DNA of 64,000 nucleotides, taken from positions 84,285 to 148,284 of the forward strand of contig JAFEBS010000009.1 of NCBI GenBank assembly GCA_018242525.1, read 5' to 3'. Below are positions 1 to 8,236 of the stretch, one piece after another; the stretch's first letter is position 1, and every line of letters starts with the position of its first letter. Below the pieces are notes generated by a model. The model had not been told where the DNA came from and searched no databases. It worked only from the letters and a program-made list of their open reading frames with translations. The position numbers and the translations under genes are program-made. The DNA is from Planctomycetota bacterium (GTDB lineage Bacteria > Planctomycetota > Planctomycetia > Planctomycetales > Planctomycetaceae).

Positions 1-72
1 CCGCGGGTTCTTCGGGTACGAGTGAAAATGCACCCGCGGCTACCGCCGCCTGACGGCACCCGGCTCACCTGA
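1..72. repeat. Truncated palindromic repeat at window edge
   Basis: The window opens inside a palindromic element. CCGCGGGT (1-8) pairs with ACCCGCGG (32-39), and the arm continues as a variant of the ends of the elements at 11575-11653 and 57324-57530. A 25-base block at 48-72, beginning GCCTGACGGCAC, recurs at 57581-57605 with one mismatch. It sits just past the 3' end of the minus-strand pabA gene. The left part lies outside the window. Confidence 0.7.
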
Positions 73-84
73 AATTGTGAGTGT

Positions 85-732
85 TCACCACGCGACCAGC
101 GGCAATTCATCGATTCCGGACACCGGCTCGATCCAGTCTTCTTGAACAGTTGGGCGGCAGGCGATTCCTGCCAGACGCAGGAAATTTGCCAGCAGGCTTC
201 GTCCGTTCTGAGTCAGAACCGATTCGGGATGGAACTGCACCCCGTACACCGGCCAGTCTCGATGCGCCATCGCCATCGGAATCCCGTCGCCCGTACGCGC
301 CGTTACAATCAGTTCTTTCGGCAAAGTCGCTTCCTCCACCACCAGCGAGTGGTAGCGAGTGGCCCGAAAAGAGTTGGGTATCCCCTCGAACAATCCAGTT
401 CCGGTGTGGTGAATCAGCGAAGTGCGGCCATGGACCGGTTCCTGCGCCCGAATCACCTGCCCCCCGAATGCAGCGGCCAGTGCCTGGTGGCCCAGGCAGA
501 CTCCCAGGATGGGGATCGAACCGGCCAGTTCCCGAATCAGCTCGCACGAAATCCCGGCTTCGTGAGGCGTACAGGGGCCGGGCGAAATCACAATCCCCGC
601 CGGAGCGATCAAACGGATCTTTTCCACCGTGATTGCATCATTGCGGACGACCTGAGTGTCACTTCCCAACTCCACGAAGTATCGGGACAGGTTGTGGACA
701 AAGCTGTCATAGTTGTCGATCAACAGCAACAC
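85..732 (-). CDS. pabA: Glutamine amidotransferase subunit of aminodeoxychorismate/anthranilate synthase
   Basis: A class I glutamine amidotransferase of 215 residues, the usual length for PabA/TrpG. It would release ammonia from glutamine and pass it to the chorismate-binding partner. The N-terminus LLLIDNYDSF is typical of the family. The nucleophile Cys79 lies in GVCLGHQ, and His168 and Glu170 in FHPES complete the triad. It is transcribed in the same direction as pabB upstream, across a 161-base gap that holds a palindromic repeat. Sequence alone does not separate PabA from TrpG; the pabB-type partner favours folate/pABA synthesis, but one subunit may serve both pathways. Confidence 0.9.
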   Translation of the reverse strand: MLLLIDNYDSFVHNLSRYFVELGSDTQVVRNDAITVEKIRLIAPAGIVISPGPCTPHEAGISCELIRELAGSIPILGVCLGHQALAAAFGGQVIRAQEPVHGRTSLIHHTGTGLFEGIPNSFRATRYHSLVVEEATLPKELIVTARTGDGIPMAMAHRDWPVYGVQFHPESVLTQNGRSLLANFLRLAGIACRPTVQEDWIEPVSGIDELPLVAW

Positions 733-783
733 GGAACACCATTCAAAAAATAGAGGGTTGACATCATCAGCCGGCTTTGCCCC

Positions 784-860
784 AAAAATGGGGTCAGACC
801 CCTACCACAGATATCGGATTTGAATTGAGACTACACTGGAAGGGGGTCTGACCCCGTTTT
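784..860. repeat. Inverted repeat with GGGGTCAGACCCC cores
   Basis: Two near-palindromic cores, GGGGTCAGACCCC at 790-802 and GGGGTCTGACCCC at 843-855, face each other. The roughly 20-base arms (784-803 and 841-860) are complementary with few mismatches. The element fills the gap between pabB and pabA. A related core is part of the element at 24464-24563. It could fold in the pabB-pabA transcript; whether it terminates transcription is unknown, since only a short T-run follows. Confidence 0.75.
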
Positions 861-893
861 ATGGGCAAAGCGTTACCAGCCCCAAGGTTGGCA

Positions 894-2546
894 TCACGCC
901 AGGGCCCGGATCATCCCCGCCGCCTTGACCAGCGTTTCTTCGTATTCGGCCTCCGGATTGGATTGTGCGACGATTCCGCCGCCCACACCACATTGCAGCC
1001 AGCCGCCTCGCTGCACGAATGTGCGGATCAGCAGATTGCTATCGGCCTGCCCATTGGCCCCGCAGTAGAACAGACTGCCGCAGTAGGGCCCCCGGACCGT
1101 CGGTTCCAGTTCCGCAATGATTTCCATGGCCCGTACCTTGGGGGCGCCGCTGATCGAACCGCCGGGGCAAGTGGCCCGAAACAGATCCCAAACGGTTTGG
1201 TCCGCACGCAATCGACCACGAACTTCCGAGACCAGGTGCTGAACCGTCTCGTACGATTCCACGCCGCACAATTGCGGAACCCGGATGGATCCCGCTTCAC
1301 AAACCCGCGACAGGTCGTTGCGCAGCAGGTCCACGATCATGACGTTTTCTGCCTGATCCTTTTCGCTTTGTCGCAGTTCATCTCGAGTAAACAGATCCGC
1401 TTCCGGCCCCTTCTTGCGTCGGCGAGTCCCCTTGATCGGCCGGGTCTCGACCTCGCGACCATCCATTCGCAGAAACCGTTCAGGCGAGGCACTGATCACG
1501 GCCCAATCCTGCCACAACATCAGTCCGGCAAATGGCGCGGGATTGACGGAACACAGCCGTTCGTACAGAGCGACGGCATCGACGGACGAAGGAAACAACA
1601 GCCGTTGAGTCAAGTTCGCCTGAAAGATATCGCCCGCCCGGATGTATTCGATCACCCTGGCCACAGCCTGCAAATAGGCCTCACGCGTGAAATTGCTGGT
1701 CAACCCGGCGATCCCCGGCACGGGATACTGCGGTGCCTGGACTTCGGCTCCGCGCGAGTCTCCCCCCGTCCGCAGGTCTCCCGCCCCCGCCGAAATGAGA
1801 GCTGTTCGGCGCGGGTCAGCTGTTCGGCGCGGGTCTCCTGACCCCTCAGCTGTTCGGCGCGGGTCTCCTGACCCCGCCGTAACCCCGGACCGCAGGTCTC
1901 CTCCGGACTCGCGATGACGAGGGAGACCTTCGGTCGTTCGTTTCGGCGGGGTCAGGAGACCCGCGCCGAGCGATGGTCCTTCGGTCCGTTTCAGCGGGGT
2001 CTGGAGACCCGCGCCGAGCGACGCGGTCGACTCATTCAGCAGGTCGCGAATAACTTTCGCCCGACGCTTTGCCCGCTCCAGCCGGCGTTCCGGTTCGAGT
2101 TCCGGCCAACCTTGTGAGATCAACCAGGCCCGGCGGTCCCGGTGATCCCAGGCGATGACCCAGTCATAGAATCCGGCCGCCAGCACGGGCAATTGAAACT
2201 CGTCGTGGCACGCGGCGGGTGTCCGTTCGAAGCATCGCCCCAGTTCATACCCCATCAATCCCGCGATGCCCCCCTGAAATGGAGGCAGGTCGGGGACCGA
2301 TTCCGCGGAAAATGGCCGCAAATGATCTTCCAGGGCACGAAAGGGATCGTTGCCGAACTGCGGAGTCTGCAATTCCCAGTGCTGCAGCGGATCGGCCATC
2401 AGGAACGTATATCGCCCGACTGGTTCCCGTCGCAATACGCTATCCAGCAGCAGCAGCCTGGGGAGTTGTGCGAGTGCGCGCACCGCTGCTGCCACGTCTG
2501 GAACGGGGTTCAGTTCTTCCACCAGTGGCGGGTTGGATGTGGGCAT
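894..2546 (-). CDS. pabB: Aminodeoxychorismate synthase component I
   Basis: A chorismate-binding enzyme that aminates chorismate to 4-amino-4-deoxychorismate on the way to pABA. The C-terminal catalytic domain runs from about residue 283 to 550 and contains RPIKGTRRR, ENVMIVDLLRNDL and GSISGAPKVRAMEI. The lysine in PIKGT is the PabB-type residue; anthranilate synthase TrpE usually has alanine there, which is why PabB is preferred. The N-terminal domain covers about residues 1-172. Between them lies a roughly 95-residue segment (about 175-268) rich in SGDPRRTAEG- and GAGLLTPPKR-like units, which is translated repeat DNA and unlike other PabB proteins. It starts 24 bases after the DUF6513 gene and probably shares its transcript. 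Confidence 0.88.
   Translation of the reverse strand: MPTSNPPLVEELNPVPDVAAAVRALAQLPRLLLLDSVLRREPVGRYTFLMADPLQHWELQTPQFGNDPFRALEDHLRPFSAESVPDLPPFQGGIAGLMGYELGRCFERTPAACHDEFQLPVLAAGFYDWVIAWDHRDRRAWLISQGWPELEPERRLERAKRRAKVIRDLLNESTASLGAGLQTPLKRTEGPSLGAGLLTPPKRTTEGLPRHRESGGDLRSGVTAGSGDPRRTAEGSGDPRRTADPRRTALISAGAGDLRTGGDSRGAEVQAPQYPVPGIAGLTSNFTREAYLQAVARVIEYIRAGDIFQANLTQRLLFPSSVDAVALYERLCSVNPAPFAGLMLWQDWAVISASPERFLRMDGREVETRPIKGTRRRKKGPEADLFTRDELRQSEKDQAENVMIVDLLRNDLSRVCEAGSIRVPQLCGVESYETVQHLVSEVRGRLRADQTVWDLFRATCPGGSISGAPKVRAMEIIAELEPTVRGPYCGSLFYCGANGQADSNLLIRTFVQRGGWLQCGVGGGIVAQSNPEAEYEETLVKAAGMIRALA
1743..2024. repeat. Repeat DNA inserted in frame within pabB
   Basis: On the plus strand the unit GGCGCGGGTCTCCTGACCCC occurs at least twice in close succession (around 1816-1875), with inverted counterparts such as GGGGTCAGGAGACCCGCGCC around 1949-1970 and a variant near 2000. 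The outer copies face the inner ones, so the stretch can form long hairpins. The pabB frame stays open across the whole block. A degenerate single copy, GGCGCGGGTCTCAGCAGCCC, is seen at 6312-6331, so the family is not confined to pabB. Confidence 0.8.
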
Positions 2547-2570
2547 GAAGTCTCGGGGAATACCTGTTCG

Positions 2571-3986
2571 CTAATTCTCGTCGCCGGATTCTGTTGTCAA
2601 TCGTCCGGCGGATTCACGTCGACGGCGATCGACTGCACTGATTTCTTCAACCGTCAAAAAGCCCCACCGAAGAGCTTCATCCTGAGTGTATTGTTTTCCG
2701 AGCGTCAAGGCGGTCCGCGCCTTGCACAATTCCATGCCGAGGTAAAACGCGTGTTCGGCGGTCAACGTGCCGACCGCCGCAACCATCCGGTCAAAGACCT
2801 CGTACGGATCGCTGCCGTGCCAGTAACCGTCACGATTCATCAGGTGGATTTCCCCGCGTTCGGCGAAAATCCGGAAATTCGGGTCCGTCAACCGGCTGGA
2901 AAGCTGCTGCAGTCCCTGCTCTCCCAATTCATGCAGCCGCGGATCGCGCAGCATCACCAGTTCCCCACCCAGATGCTTGGGCAGGACTCGGTTTGCCAGG
3001 CTGTGTCGAACCAGGCGACGGGCGATGTCAAATTCACGAACGGCGGTTCGCCCCCAATTGATGACCTCGGTCGTCAGGATGCTTCCGATCCGCAGTTCCT
3101 CACACAATGCCGCCAGAAGGAAATTGACCCCGGCACTGTCGACTTCGGTCAATTCTGTCAGATTACCGATCCCCATCATCATTTCCGCGTCGGGATACAA
3201 CCGACGAGTCTCGTAATAGCGGGCCAGTGAGGACGCGAAGCCGAATCCGATCGGTTCCAGAACAGGATCGAGTCGAACAGGCTGCCGACCCAGGATCTGC
3301 AGCGTTTCGCCCCAGGAATTCAGTTGGCGGGGATCGTCCGGAATCACGACCAGTTCGACGGGCAAGTGCCGAGCCCAGTCCCGATTGGACTGATTGCAGC
3401 TCAAGACCAGTTCCGCCCCGGCTTCGACGGCCGCTTCGACTTCGGGCTGATGGAAGCTGTCGACCGAAACTCGAAACCCTTCGCACATCAATCGACGGAC
3501 CGTGTCACCAATGTCGCACCATGTCTCACCCGGCACACAGCCGAGGTCGATCAGATCGGCTCCCGACCGCCGGTACCATTCGGCTTGCCGAATCAACGCA
3601 TCCCAGGCCAGATGAGAGGCATGATTGATCTCGGCCAGGATTTCGATCGAGTACTGTTTCAAGTCTGCGTGCGGTCGCCCCTGCTGTCCAAAGTATTCGG
3701 GCAGGTCAAACAGATCTTTGGGGCCACGTTCAAAGGGCACGCCAAAGTGATCTGACAGGGTTTGCAGTTCCCCGCCGCACCACCCGGGAACGATGACCCG
3801 CTGAACTCCCTGGACCGGGGGAAGCTTTCGACAGATCCAATCCACCCGCATCAGTGCCGCCACCGAGATTCCCAGCACCGACACTTCATAATCGAATCCG
3901 ATGCGTTGCGCAAGTGGTTCCAGCACCTGCCGCAGCGATGGCTCGGCAAGTCGACCGGTCACGAAGAGAATTCGTTCGCTGGACAT
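2571..3986 (-). CDS. DUF6513 / dihydropteroate-synthase-like protein
   Basis: A protein of 471 residues from the chosen ATG at 3986 (SSERILFVTGRLAEP); an in-frame ATG at 4028 would add 14 residues. The centre resembles the TIM barrel of dihydropteroate synthase: GADLIDLGCVPGE, then FRVSVDSFHQPEVEAAVEAG and LVLSCNQSN. DHPS-related proteins of this type are known from bacteria that carry tetrahydromethanopterin-linked C1 enzymes, as planctomycetes do. Adjacent pabB and pabA could supply pABA. I infer a role in pterin cofactor (tetrahydromethanopterin or folate) synthesis; the exact reaction is not shown by the sequence. No clear Shine-Dalgarno sequence precedes either start. Confidence 0.7.
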   Translation of the reverse strand: MSSERILFVTGRLAEPSLRQVLEPLAQRIGFDYEVSVLGISVAALMRVDWICRKLPPVQGVQRVIVPGWCGGELQTLSDHFGVPFERGPKDLFDLPEYFGQQGRPHADLKQYSIEILAEINHASHLAWDALIRQAEWYRRSGADLIDLGCVPGETWCDIGDTVRRLMCEGFRVSVDSFHQPEVEAAVEAGAELVLSCNQSNRDWARHLPVELVVIPDDPRQLNSWGETLQILGRQPVRLDPVLEPIGFGFASSLARYYETRRLYPDAEMMMGIGNLTELTEVDSAGVNFLLAALCEELRIGSILTTEVINWGRTAVREFDIARRLVRHSLANRVLPKHLGGELVMLRDPRLHELGEQGLQQLSSRLTDPNFRIFAERGEIHLMNRDGYWHGSDPYEVFDRMVAAVGTLTAEHAFYLGMELCKARTALTLGKQYTQDEALRWGFLTVEEISAVDRRRRESAGRLTTESGDEN

Positions 3987-4061
3987 TGATCGTGGAAACA
4001 CCCGTGGTACACGCCGTACGCAACGCATTCAAGGCACACGAACAGCATGCACCTGTCATTC

Positions 4062-4826
4062 CTACCGGACCGCTCCGCCATTGCAATTGATGACCTGACC
4101 AGTGATATACGCCGCATCATCGCTCACCAGAAATCGGGCCAAACGGGCGACATCTTCAGGCAATCCCCAGCGGGCCAGCGGAGTTTCCCGTCGAACACGT
4201 TCCTGCCAGACGTCGCTGGCCGTTTCTCCCCACGCCGTTTTGATCCAGCCGGGGGCAATGCAGTTGACGCGGACTGCCGGAGCCAGACTGACTGCCAGAG
4301 ACCGACTGAAGCCCATGATCGCATTCTTGGCGGCGGAGAACAGTTCCCCGCTATCCCCTTCCATTCCTCGATCCGACTGATCCCAGCCGATGGTTAGAAT
4401 TGTCCCAGACCCATCTTCAACCATCCGCCGGCCTGCGGACTTCGCCAGCAGCATCCCAGCCCGAACATCGATCTCCAGCAAGCGTTGTAACTTCATAGTG
4501 TAGTCAGCTTGAGCGAGATCGCTGGTCAACAGATCAACACCTGCATTGCCAACCCAAATGTCCAGCCCATTCCAGATGCCGAATGCGTGGTTCACAAATG
4601 GCTCAAGTTGATCAGCCACTGCAAGATCAGCAGCCAGGCTGACACTTCTTTGACCAATTCGGCTGATTTCTTCAGAAACCAATTTGGCGGCACTTTCGGA
4701 TTTCCGGAAGTGAACGATGACGTTGGCGCCCGCGCGTGCGAATTCCAACGCGATCGCTCGACCAATTCCGCTGGACCCGCCTGTTACCAAGGCACGCTTG
4801 CCATGCAAATCGCCAAACAGGTTCAC
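4062..4826 (-). CDS. SDR-family oxidoreductase with pterin-reductase-like active site
   Basis: A classical-length short-chain dehydrogenase/reductase of 254 residues. The cofactor loop TGGSSGIG is at 15-22, NAG at 94-96 and PGW near the C-terminal third. The catalytic tetrad is atypical: the Tyr-x3-Lys position reads FSAAK (Phe163, Lys167) and the usual Ser region reads GWDQS, with Asp149. Replacement of Ser by Asp recalls the PTR1/FolM pterin reductases, although those keep the Tyr. A basic residue after the second strand (HFRKSE) favours NADPH. It is first in the minus-strand run leading to the DHPS-like gene, pabB and pabA, so a dihydropterin reductase role is plausible, but this is inference. 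Confidence 0.8.
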   Translation of the reverse strand: MNLFGDLHGKRALVTGGSSGIGRAIALEFARAGANVIVHFRKSESAAKLVSEEISRIGQRSVSLAADLAVADQLEPFVNHAFGIWNGLDIWVGNAGVDLLTSDLAQADYTMKLQRLLEIDVRAGMLLAKSAGRRMVEDGSGTILTIGWDQSDRGMEGDSGELFSAAKNAIMGFSRSLAVSLAPAVRVNCIAPGWIKTAWGETASDVWQERVRRETPLARWGLPEDVARLARFLVSDDAAYITGQVINCNGGAVR

Positions 4827-5509
4827 ATCAACATTCCCGGATTTGAGTGGTGTTTCTCATTCACATCTCATTGAACTCTAGCGTGTTGAGCTGCGAACGG
4901 CCATAAGCCATCGTAAATGGCCCGCAAGTTGCATCAGCCAAGCGAATGAGATCAACGATTCTTCAATCGAAATTCATCCTCAGAGCCGAGTCGGGAGACA
5001 ATTGATCCTGCTTTTTTTGAAAGACAGTTGGCCACCCTTGACGCAACAGAAGCCCCAATCGCGACTTCCGCACCAGAATTAAAATGGCGTGAATTCAAAC
5101 ATACCTCGTTGACTCGCGCTGTTTCTATGACAATAATACGCCCGTTCTTTCCAGTCAGGTAATGCTCCGGAGGTCAACAGCCGCCGGAGGTTTGAAATGA
5201 GCATTCATATCGTCGTAGTTCTTGCAATTGCTTCCAAAATTCCCTCGGAAGCGAATCTGTCACCAACACGTCCCCAAGGCTACAGAGAAGTTCCGTTCTC
5301 CAGCCGTGATTGACAGTTCCAACATCACCTGTTTCGCTGTGTGTTCGGTCTCGTAGCACGATCACGAAGCGTGTCCGGCGCGAAGTGGTTCGCGACGAGC
5401 CGATGGCGAAAGCCTATAAAGGATTGCTCAGTTGTCCGATCCAAGCAAGGATCTCGATCGAGTTCCGGAATTCCAGACTCGGTCCCAATCAGAGAGTGAG
5501 AAGAAAGAC
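4827..5509. other. Divergent intergenic region, no gene recognised
   Basis: About 680 bases separate the minus-strand SDR gene from the plus-strand ArsR gene. No open frame here has coding character. The stretch around 5000-5150 is more AT-rich than its surroundings and contains TTGACT (5109-5114), 17 bases, then AATAAT (5132-5137), which could be a sigma-70-type promoter pointing towards the ArsR gene. Promoters for both flanking genes should lie here. Confidence 0.5.
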
Positions 5510-5902
5510 ATGATCTCGACCATCGAGGCACCGTACTCCGAACGAGCGACTGCTCCGTTCCCAGAATTGTCAGAGCAGCTGGAAAAAGACCTGGTTCAGG
5601 TCTTCAAGTTGTTGGCCGATGAAACCCGGCTGAAGATTCTGATGTATTTGCTTCGCGAAGGCGAACTGCACGTCAGCGCCTTGTGCGACAAGCTGGGCCA
5701 GAGCCAGCCTGCCGTCAGCCATCACCTGGCATTGCTCCGCGTGGCTGGTATCATCGAACCCCGCCGCGACGGCAAGCACAACTTTTACTCGGTTCGCGAA
5801 AAGCACTTCCATCAGTTGGTTGGTGAACTGTTCATGACGATCAGTGATCCCCAACGCGATGAATTCCGCTTCAAGAACTTCGTCGTGACCAAGGACGAGT
5901 AA
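5510..5902 (+). CDS. ArsR-family winged-helix regulator
   Basis: A 130-residue DNA-binding protein. The ATG at 5510 is chosen because a purine-rich GAGAAGAAAG lies just upstream; a TTG 78 bases earlier is less likely. The ArsR core is clear: LADETRLKILMYLL, then the recognition region LGQSQPAVSHHLALL and the wing RRDGKHNFYSV. The metal-binding ELCVCD motif of arsenic sensors is absent; only one Cys (in SALCDKL) lies near the helix, so the signal sensed is unknown. It is followed by a strong hairpin terminator at 5958-5986 and appears to be transcribed alone. Confidence 0.88.
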   Translation: MISTIEAPYSERATAPFPELSEQLEKDLVQVFKLLADETRLKILMYLLREGELHVSALCDKLGQSQPAVSHHLALLRVAGIIEPRRDGKHNFYSVREKHFHQLVGELFMTISDPQRDEFRFKNFVVTKDE

Positions 5903-5957
5903 CCCGGTCGGTGATGCTGCGGTATCACCAACTCAAAATGATTCGTCACCAGACACA

Positions 5958-5986
5958 GGCCGCTTCCTTCAGGAAGCGGCCTTTTT
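5958..5986 (+). terminator. Rho-independent terminator after the ArsR gene
   Basis: A perfect 10-bp stem GGCCGCTTCC (5958-5967) / GGAAGCGGCC (5972-5981) with loop TTCA is followed by TTTTT (5982-5986). It lies 55 bases after the ArsR stop codon. Confidence 0.9.
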
Positions 5987-6473
5987 CATTCCCGTAGGAC
6001 GGACGATCCGTCCGTCGCTCTCTCCTCCATCGGCTGCTCGCGACATGCATCCCAGGGTTCGGCTCCCAATCTTGAGAACCAATTCCCATCTGTGGGACGA
6101 GCCCCGACCTTCCCGCTGTGAAAAGGCGATTGCCCCGCGTCCAGCAGCGTCCAGCAACGACTCGCTTCTTTTTGACGAGACGGTTTGTTACAACGTTACG
6201 GCTTTCGACCAGCGTGCGGACAGCGCAGTCATTCCGACACTGAGCGGGCCACCCAGCAAACGGGAATCCTGCCTGCAACCGCCTGAAATGCCGGTGAAAG
6301 CGATGTTGATCGGCGCGGGTCTCAGCAGCCCCGCCAAACGGTCGACCTGGATTCCGGCAGCCTTGAGCTTGCGAACGCCTGTCTTTTTTCTGCGCTCGCG
6401 GTTCAGACACCGGGCCCTGGTTAACCGGCGTGTCATGAATCGTCCGTGATTGCCTTACCCCACAGGGCCTGCC
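5987..6473. other. Intergenic region upstream of carA
   Basis: About 490 bases without a credible gene. They contain a short repeat, GGACGGACGATCCGTCCGTC, near 5997-6016, which is palindromic, and one degenerate copy of the pabB-type repeat at 6312-6331. The carA promoter should be here. No riboswitch-like or attenuator structure was recognised. Confidence 0.45.
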
Positions 6474-7601
6474 ATGCCTCAGCCTGCGAAACTCGCTCTT
6501 GCCGACGGGACAGTGTATTCGGGAGCCGGATTTGGTGCATCCGGGGAAGTATTTGGTGAGGTCTGCTTCAACACCAGCATGACCGGATACCAGGAAATCC
6601 TGACCGATCCATCCTACTGCGGTCAGATCGTCACCATGACGTATCCCCTGATTGGCAACTATGGCATCAGCCCGGAAGACGTCGAAAGCCGGAAGCTGTC
6701 AATTCGCGGGTTTGTGATTCGCGAACTCTGTCGGCAACCCAGCAACCACCGCTCGGTCATGTCTCTCGACGACTACCTGCGTCAGGCCAATGTCCTGGGA
6801 ATTGAAGGGATTGACACCCGGGCTCTGGTCCGTCGACTGCGAACCCGCGGTGCCATGACCGGAGTCCTGTCCACCACCGATCTCGACGATGCCTCGCTGA
6901 TTCGCAAGGCTCAGAACAGCCCGGAACTGGTCGGCCGCGACCTGGTCCTGGAAGTCATGCCTGCCGAATCGTTCGAGTGGACTGAAGGCCTGTCACCACT
7001 CACATTTTACGAAGCCAATCCCACTGGCCCGCAGGCCCTCGATCTGCACGTGGTCGCAATCGACTATGGCATGAAGTGGAACATCCTGCGTCACTTGCAC
7101 AACCTGGGCTGCCGGGTGACTGTCGTTCCCGGCAATTCGACCGCCGAACAGGTCCTGGCCCACAAGCCTGACGGAGTCTTCCTGTCCAACGGTCCCGGCG
7201 ATCCGCGCCCCTTGTCGTATGCCATCCAAACCATCCGTGGACTGCTCGGCAAGGTCCCCGTCTTTGGGATCTGCCTGGGACACCAATTAATGGGGATGGC
7301 CTGCGGAGCGGAAATCTACAAGTTGAAATTCGGCCATCGCGGCGGGAACCAACCCGTCCTGAACAAGGCGACTGGTCGCGTCGAAATCACGTCCCAGAAT
7401 CATGGATTTGCGATCTCAACCGATTCGCTCCCCGGTTGCCTGGACGTGACCCACATCAACTTGAACGATCAAACTGTCGAGGGACTTCGGCACCGCGAAT
7501 TCCCGGCCTTCTGTGTCCAGTATCACCCCGAGGCCTCGGCCGGGCCTCACGACAGCAGCTACCTGTTTCAACAGTTCCGTCAGTTGATGTTGCAGGCCTA
7601 G
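6474..7601 (+). CDS. carA: Carbamoyl-phosphate synthase small subunit
   Basis: The glutaminase subunit of carbamoyl-phosphate synthase, which supplies ammonia for carbamoyl phosphate used in pyrimidine and arginine synthesis. The length of 375 residues is normal. The N-terminal CPSase_sm domain is evident (KLALADGTVYSG, FNTSMTGYQEILTDPSY), followed by a class I GATase domain with the nucleophile at about Cys267 in FGICLGHQ and the dyad in YHPEASAGPHD. The ATG at 6474 is chosen; a TTG at 6450 would add eight residues not typical of the family. The large subunit carB is not in the window. Confidence 0.95.
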   Translation: MPQPAKLALADGTVYSGAGFGASGEVFGEVCFNTSMTGYQEILTDPSYCGQIVTMTYPLIGNYGISPEDVESRKLSIRGFVIRELCRQPSNHRSVMSLDDYLRQANVLGIEGIDTRALVRRLRTRGAMTGVLSTTDLDDASLIRKAQNSPELVGRDLVLEVMPAESFEWTEGLSPLTFYEANPTGPQALDLHVVAIDYGMKWNILRHLHNLGCRVTVVPGNSTAEQVLAHKPDGVFLSNGPGDPRPLSYAIQTIRGLLGKVPVFGICLGHQLMGMACGAEIYKLKFGHRGGNQPVLNKATGRVEITSQNHGFAISTDSLPGCLDVTHINLNDQTVEGLRHREFPAFCVQYHPEASAGPHDSSYLFQQFRQLMLQA

Positions 7602-7744
7602 TCATCAAAGCGTAATCTCAGCAGACGATTCGCCAGCGAGAGATTCGTTGTCGTCTCCAATTCAATTATCCGACACTTGCGCGTCGGGCTCGTTTCCATT
7701 TCCGTTTGAAATCACTTTCGTGTCCCTGCAGGAACAGTCTTAGA

Positions 7745-8212
7745 ATGGCCCTCGAACGCACTTTCGTACTGCTCAAGCCCGATGCCGTCGCCCGCCGCCT
7801 GGCCGGGGAAATCCTCGGTCGATTTGAATCCAAGGGACTGAAGGTCGTCGGCCTGAAAATGCTGATGGTCACACCGGAATTGTCGAAGCAGCACTACGCA
7901 GAGCACGTCCACAAGGGGTTTTATCCGTTGCTGGAAGAGTTCATCACATCCGGCCCCGTCGTCGCCCTGGTCCTGGAAGGCCCCGGCGCAATCGCGGTCG
8001 TCCGCAAGATGCTGGGCCCCACCAACGGTCGTGACGCCGAGCCGGGAACCATCCGCGGCGATTTCGGCCTGAGTCGCCAGATGAACCTGGTTCATGGCAG
8101 TGACGGCCCCGAAGCGGCCGCGCGCGAAATCCCGATTTACTTCCGACCCGAAGAACTGATTAGTTACGAATCGTCTCTGGATCCGTGGACGAACGCCAAC
8201 GACGAGAAGTAA
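7745..8212 (+). CDS. ndk: Nucleoside diphosphate kinase
   Basis: Transfers the gamma phosphate of ATP to nucleoside diphosphates through a phosphohistidine. It has 155 residues from the ATG at 7745 (ALERTFVLLKPDAV), matching family length. The active-site His117 is in NLVHGSDG; the usual last residue of that motif is Ser, here Gly. RGDFGLS and the C-terminal YFRPEELI region also fit. It stands 24 bases ahead of the cyanophycinase-like gene and may be co-transcribed with it. Confidence 0.95.
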   Translation: MALERTFVLLKPDAVARRLAGEILGRFESKGLKVVGLKMLMVTPELSKQHYAEHVHKGFYPLLEEFITSGPVVALVLEGPGAIAVVRKMLGPTNGRDAEPGTIRGDFGLSRQMNLVHGSDGPEAAAREIPIYFRPEELISYESSLDPWTNANDEK

Positions 8213-8236
8213 TGAACTGACAACCAGGCATTTCAG

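Noticed and set aside
81..753. Plus-strand frames of about 180-200 codons opposite pabA
   Set aside because: They lie wholly antisense to a conserved gene with intact catalytic residues and show no family features; the same holds for the other long antisense frames in this GC-rich window, such as 17336-19375 and 55590-56528.
5510..5902. Arsenic-responsive ArsR with ars operon
   Set aside because: The ELCVCD-type metal site is missing, and no arsenate reductase or arsenite transporter gene is near.
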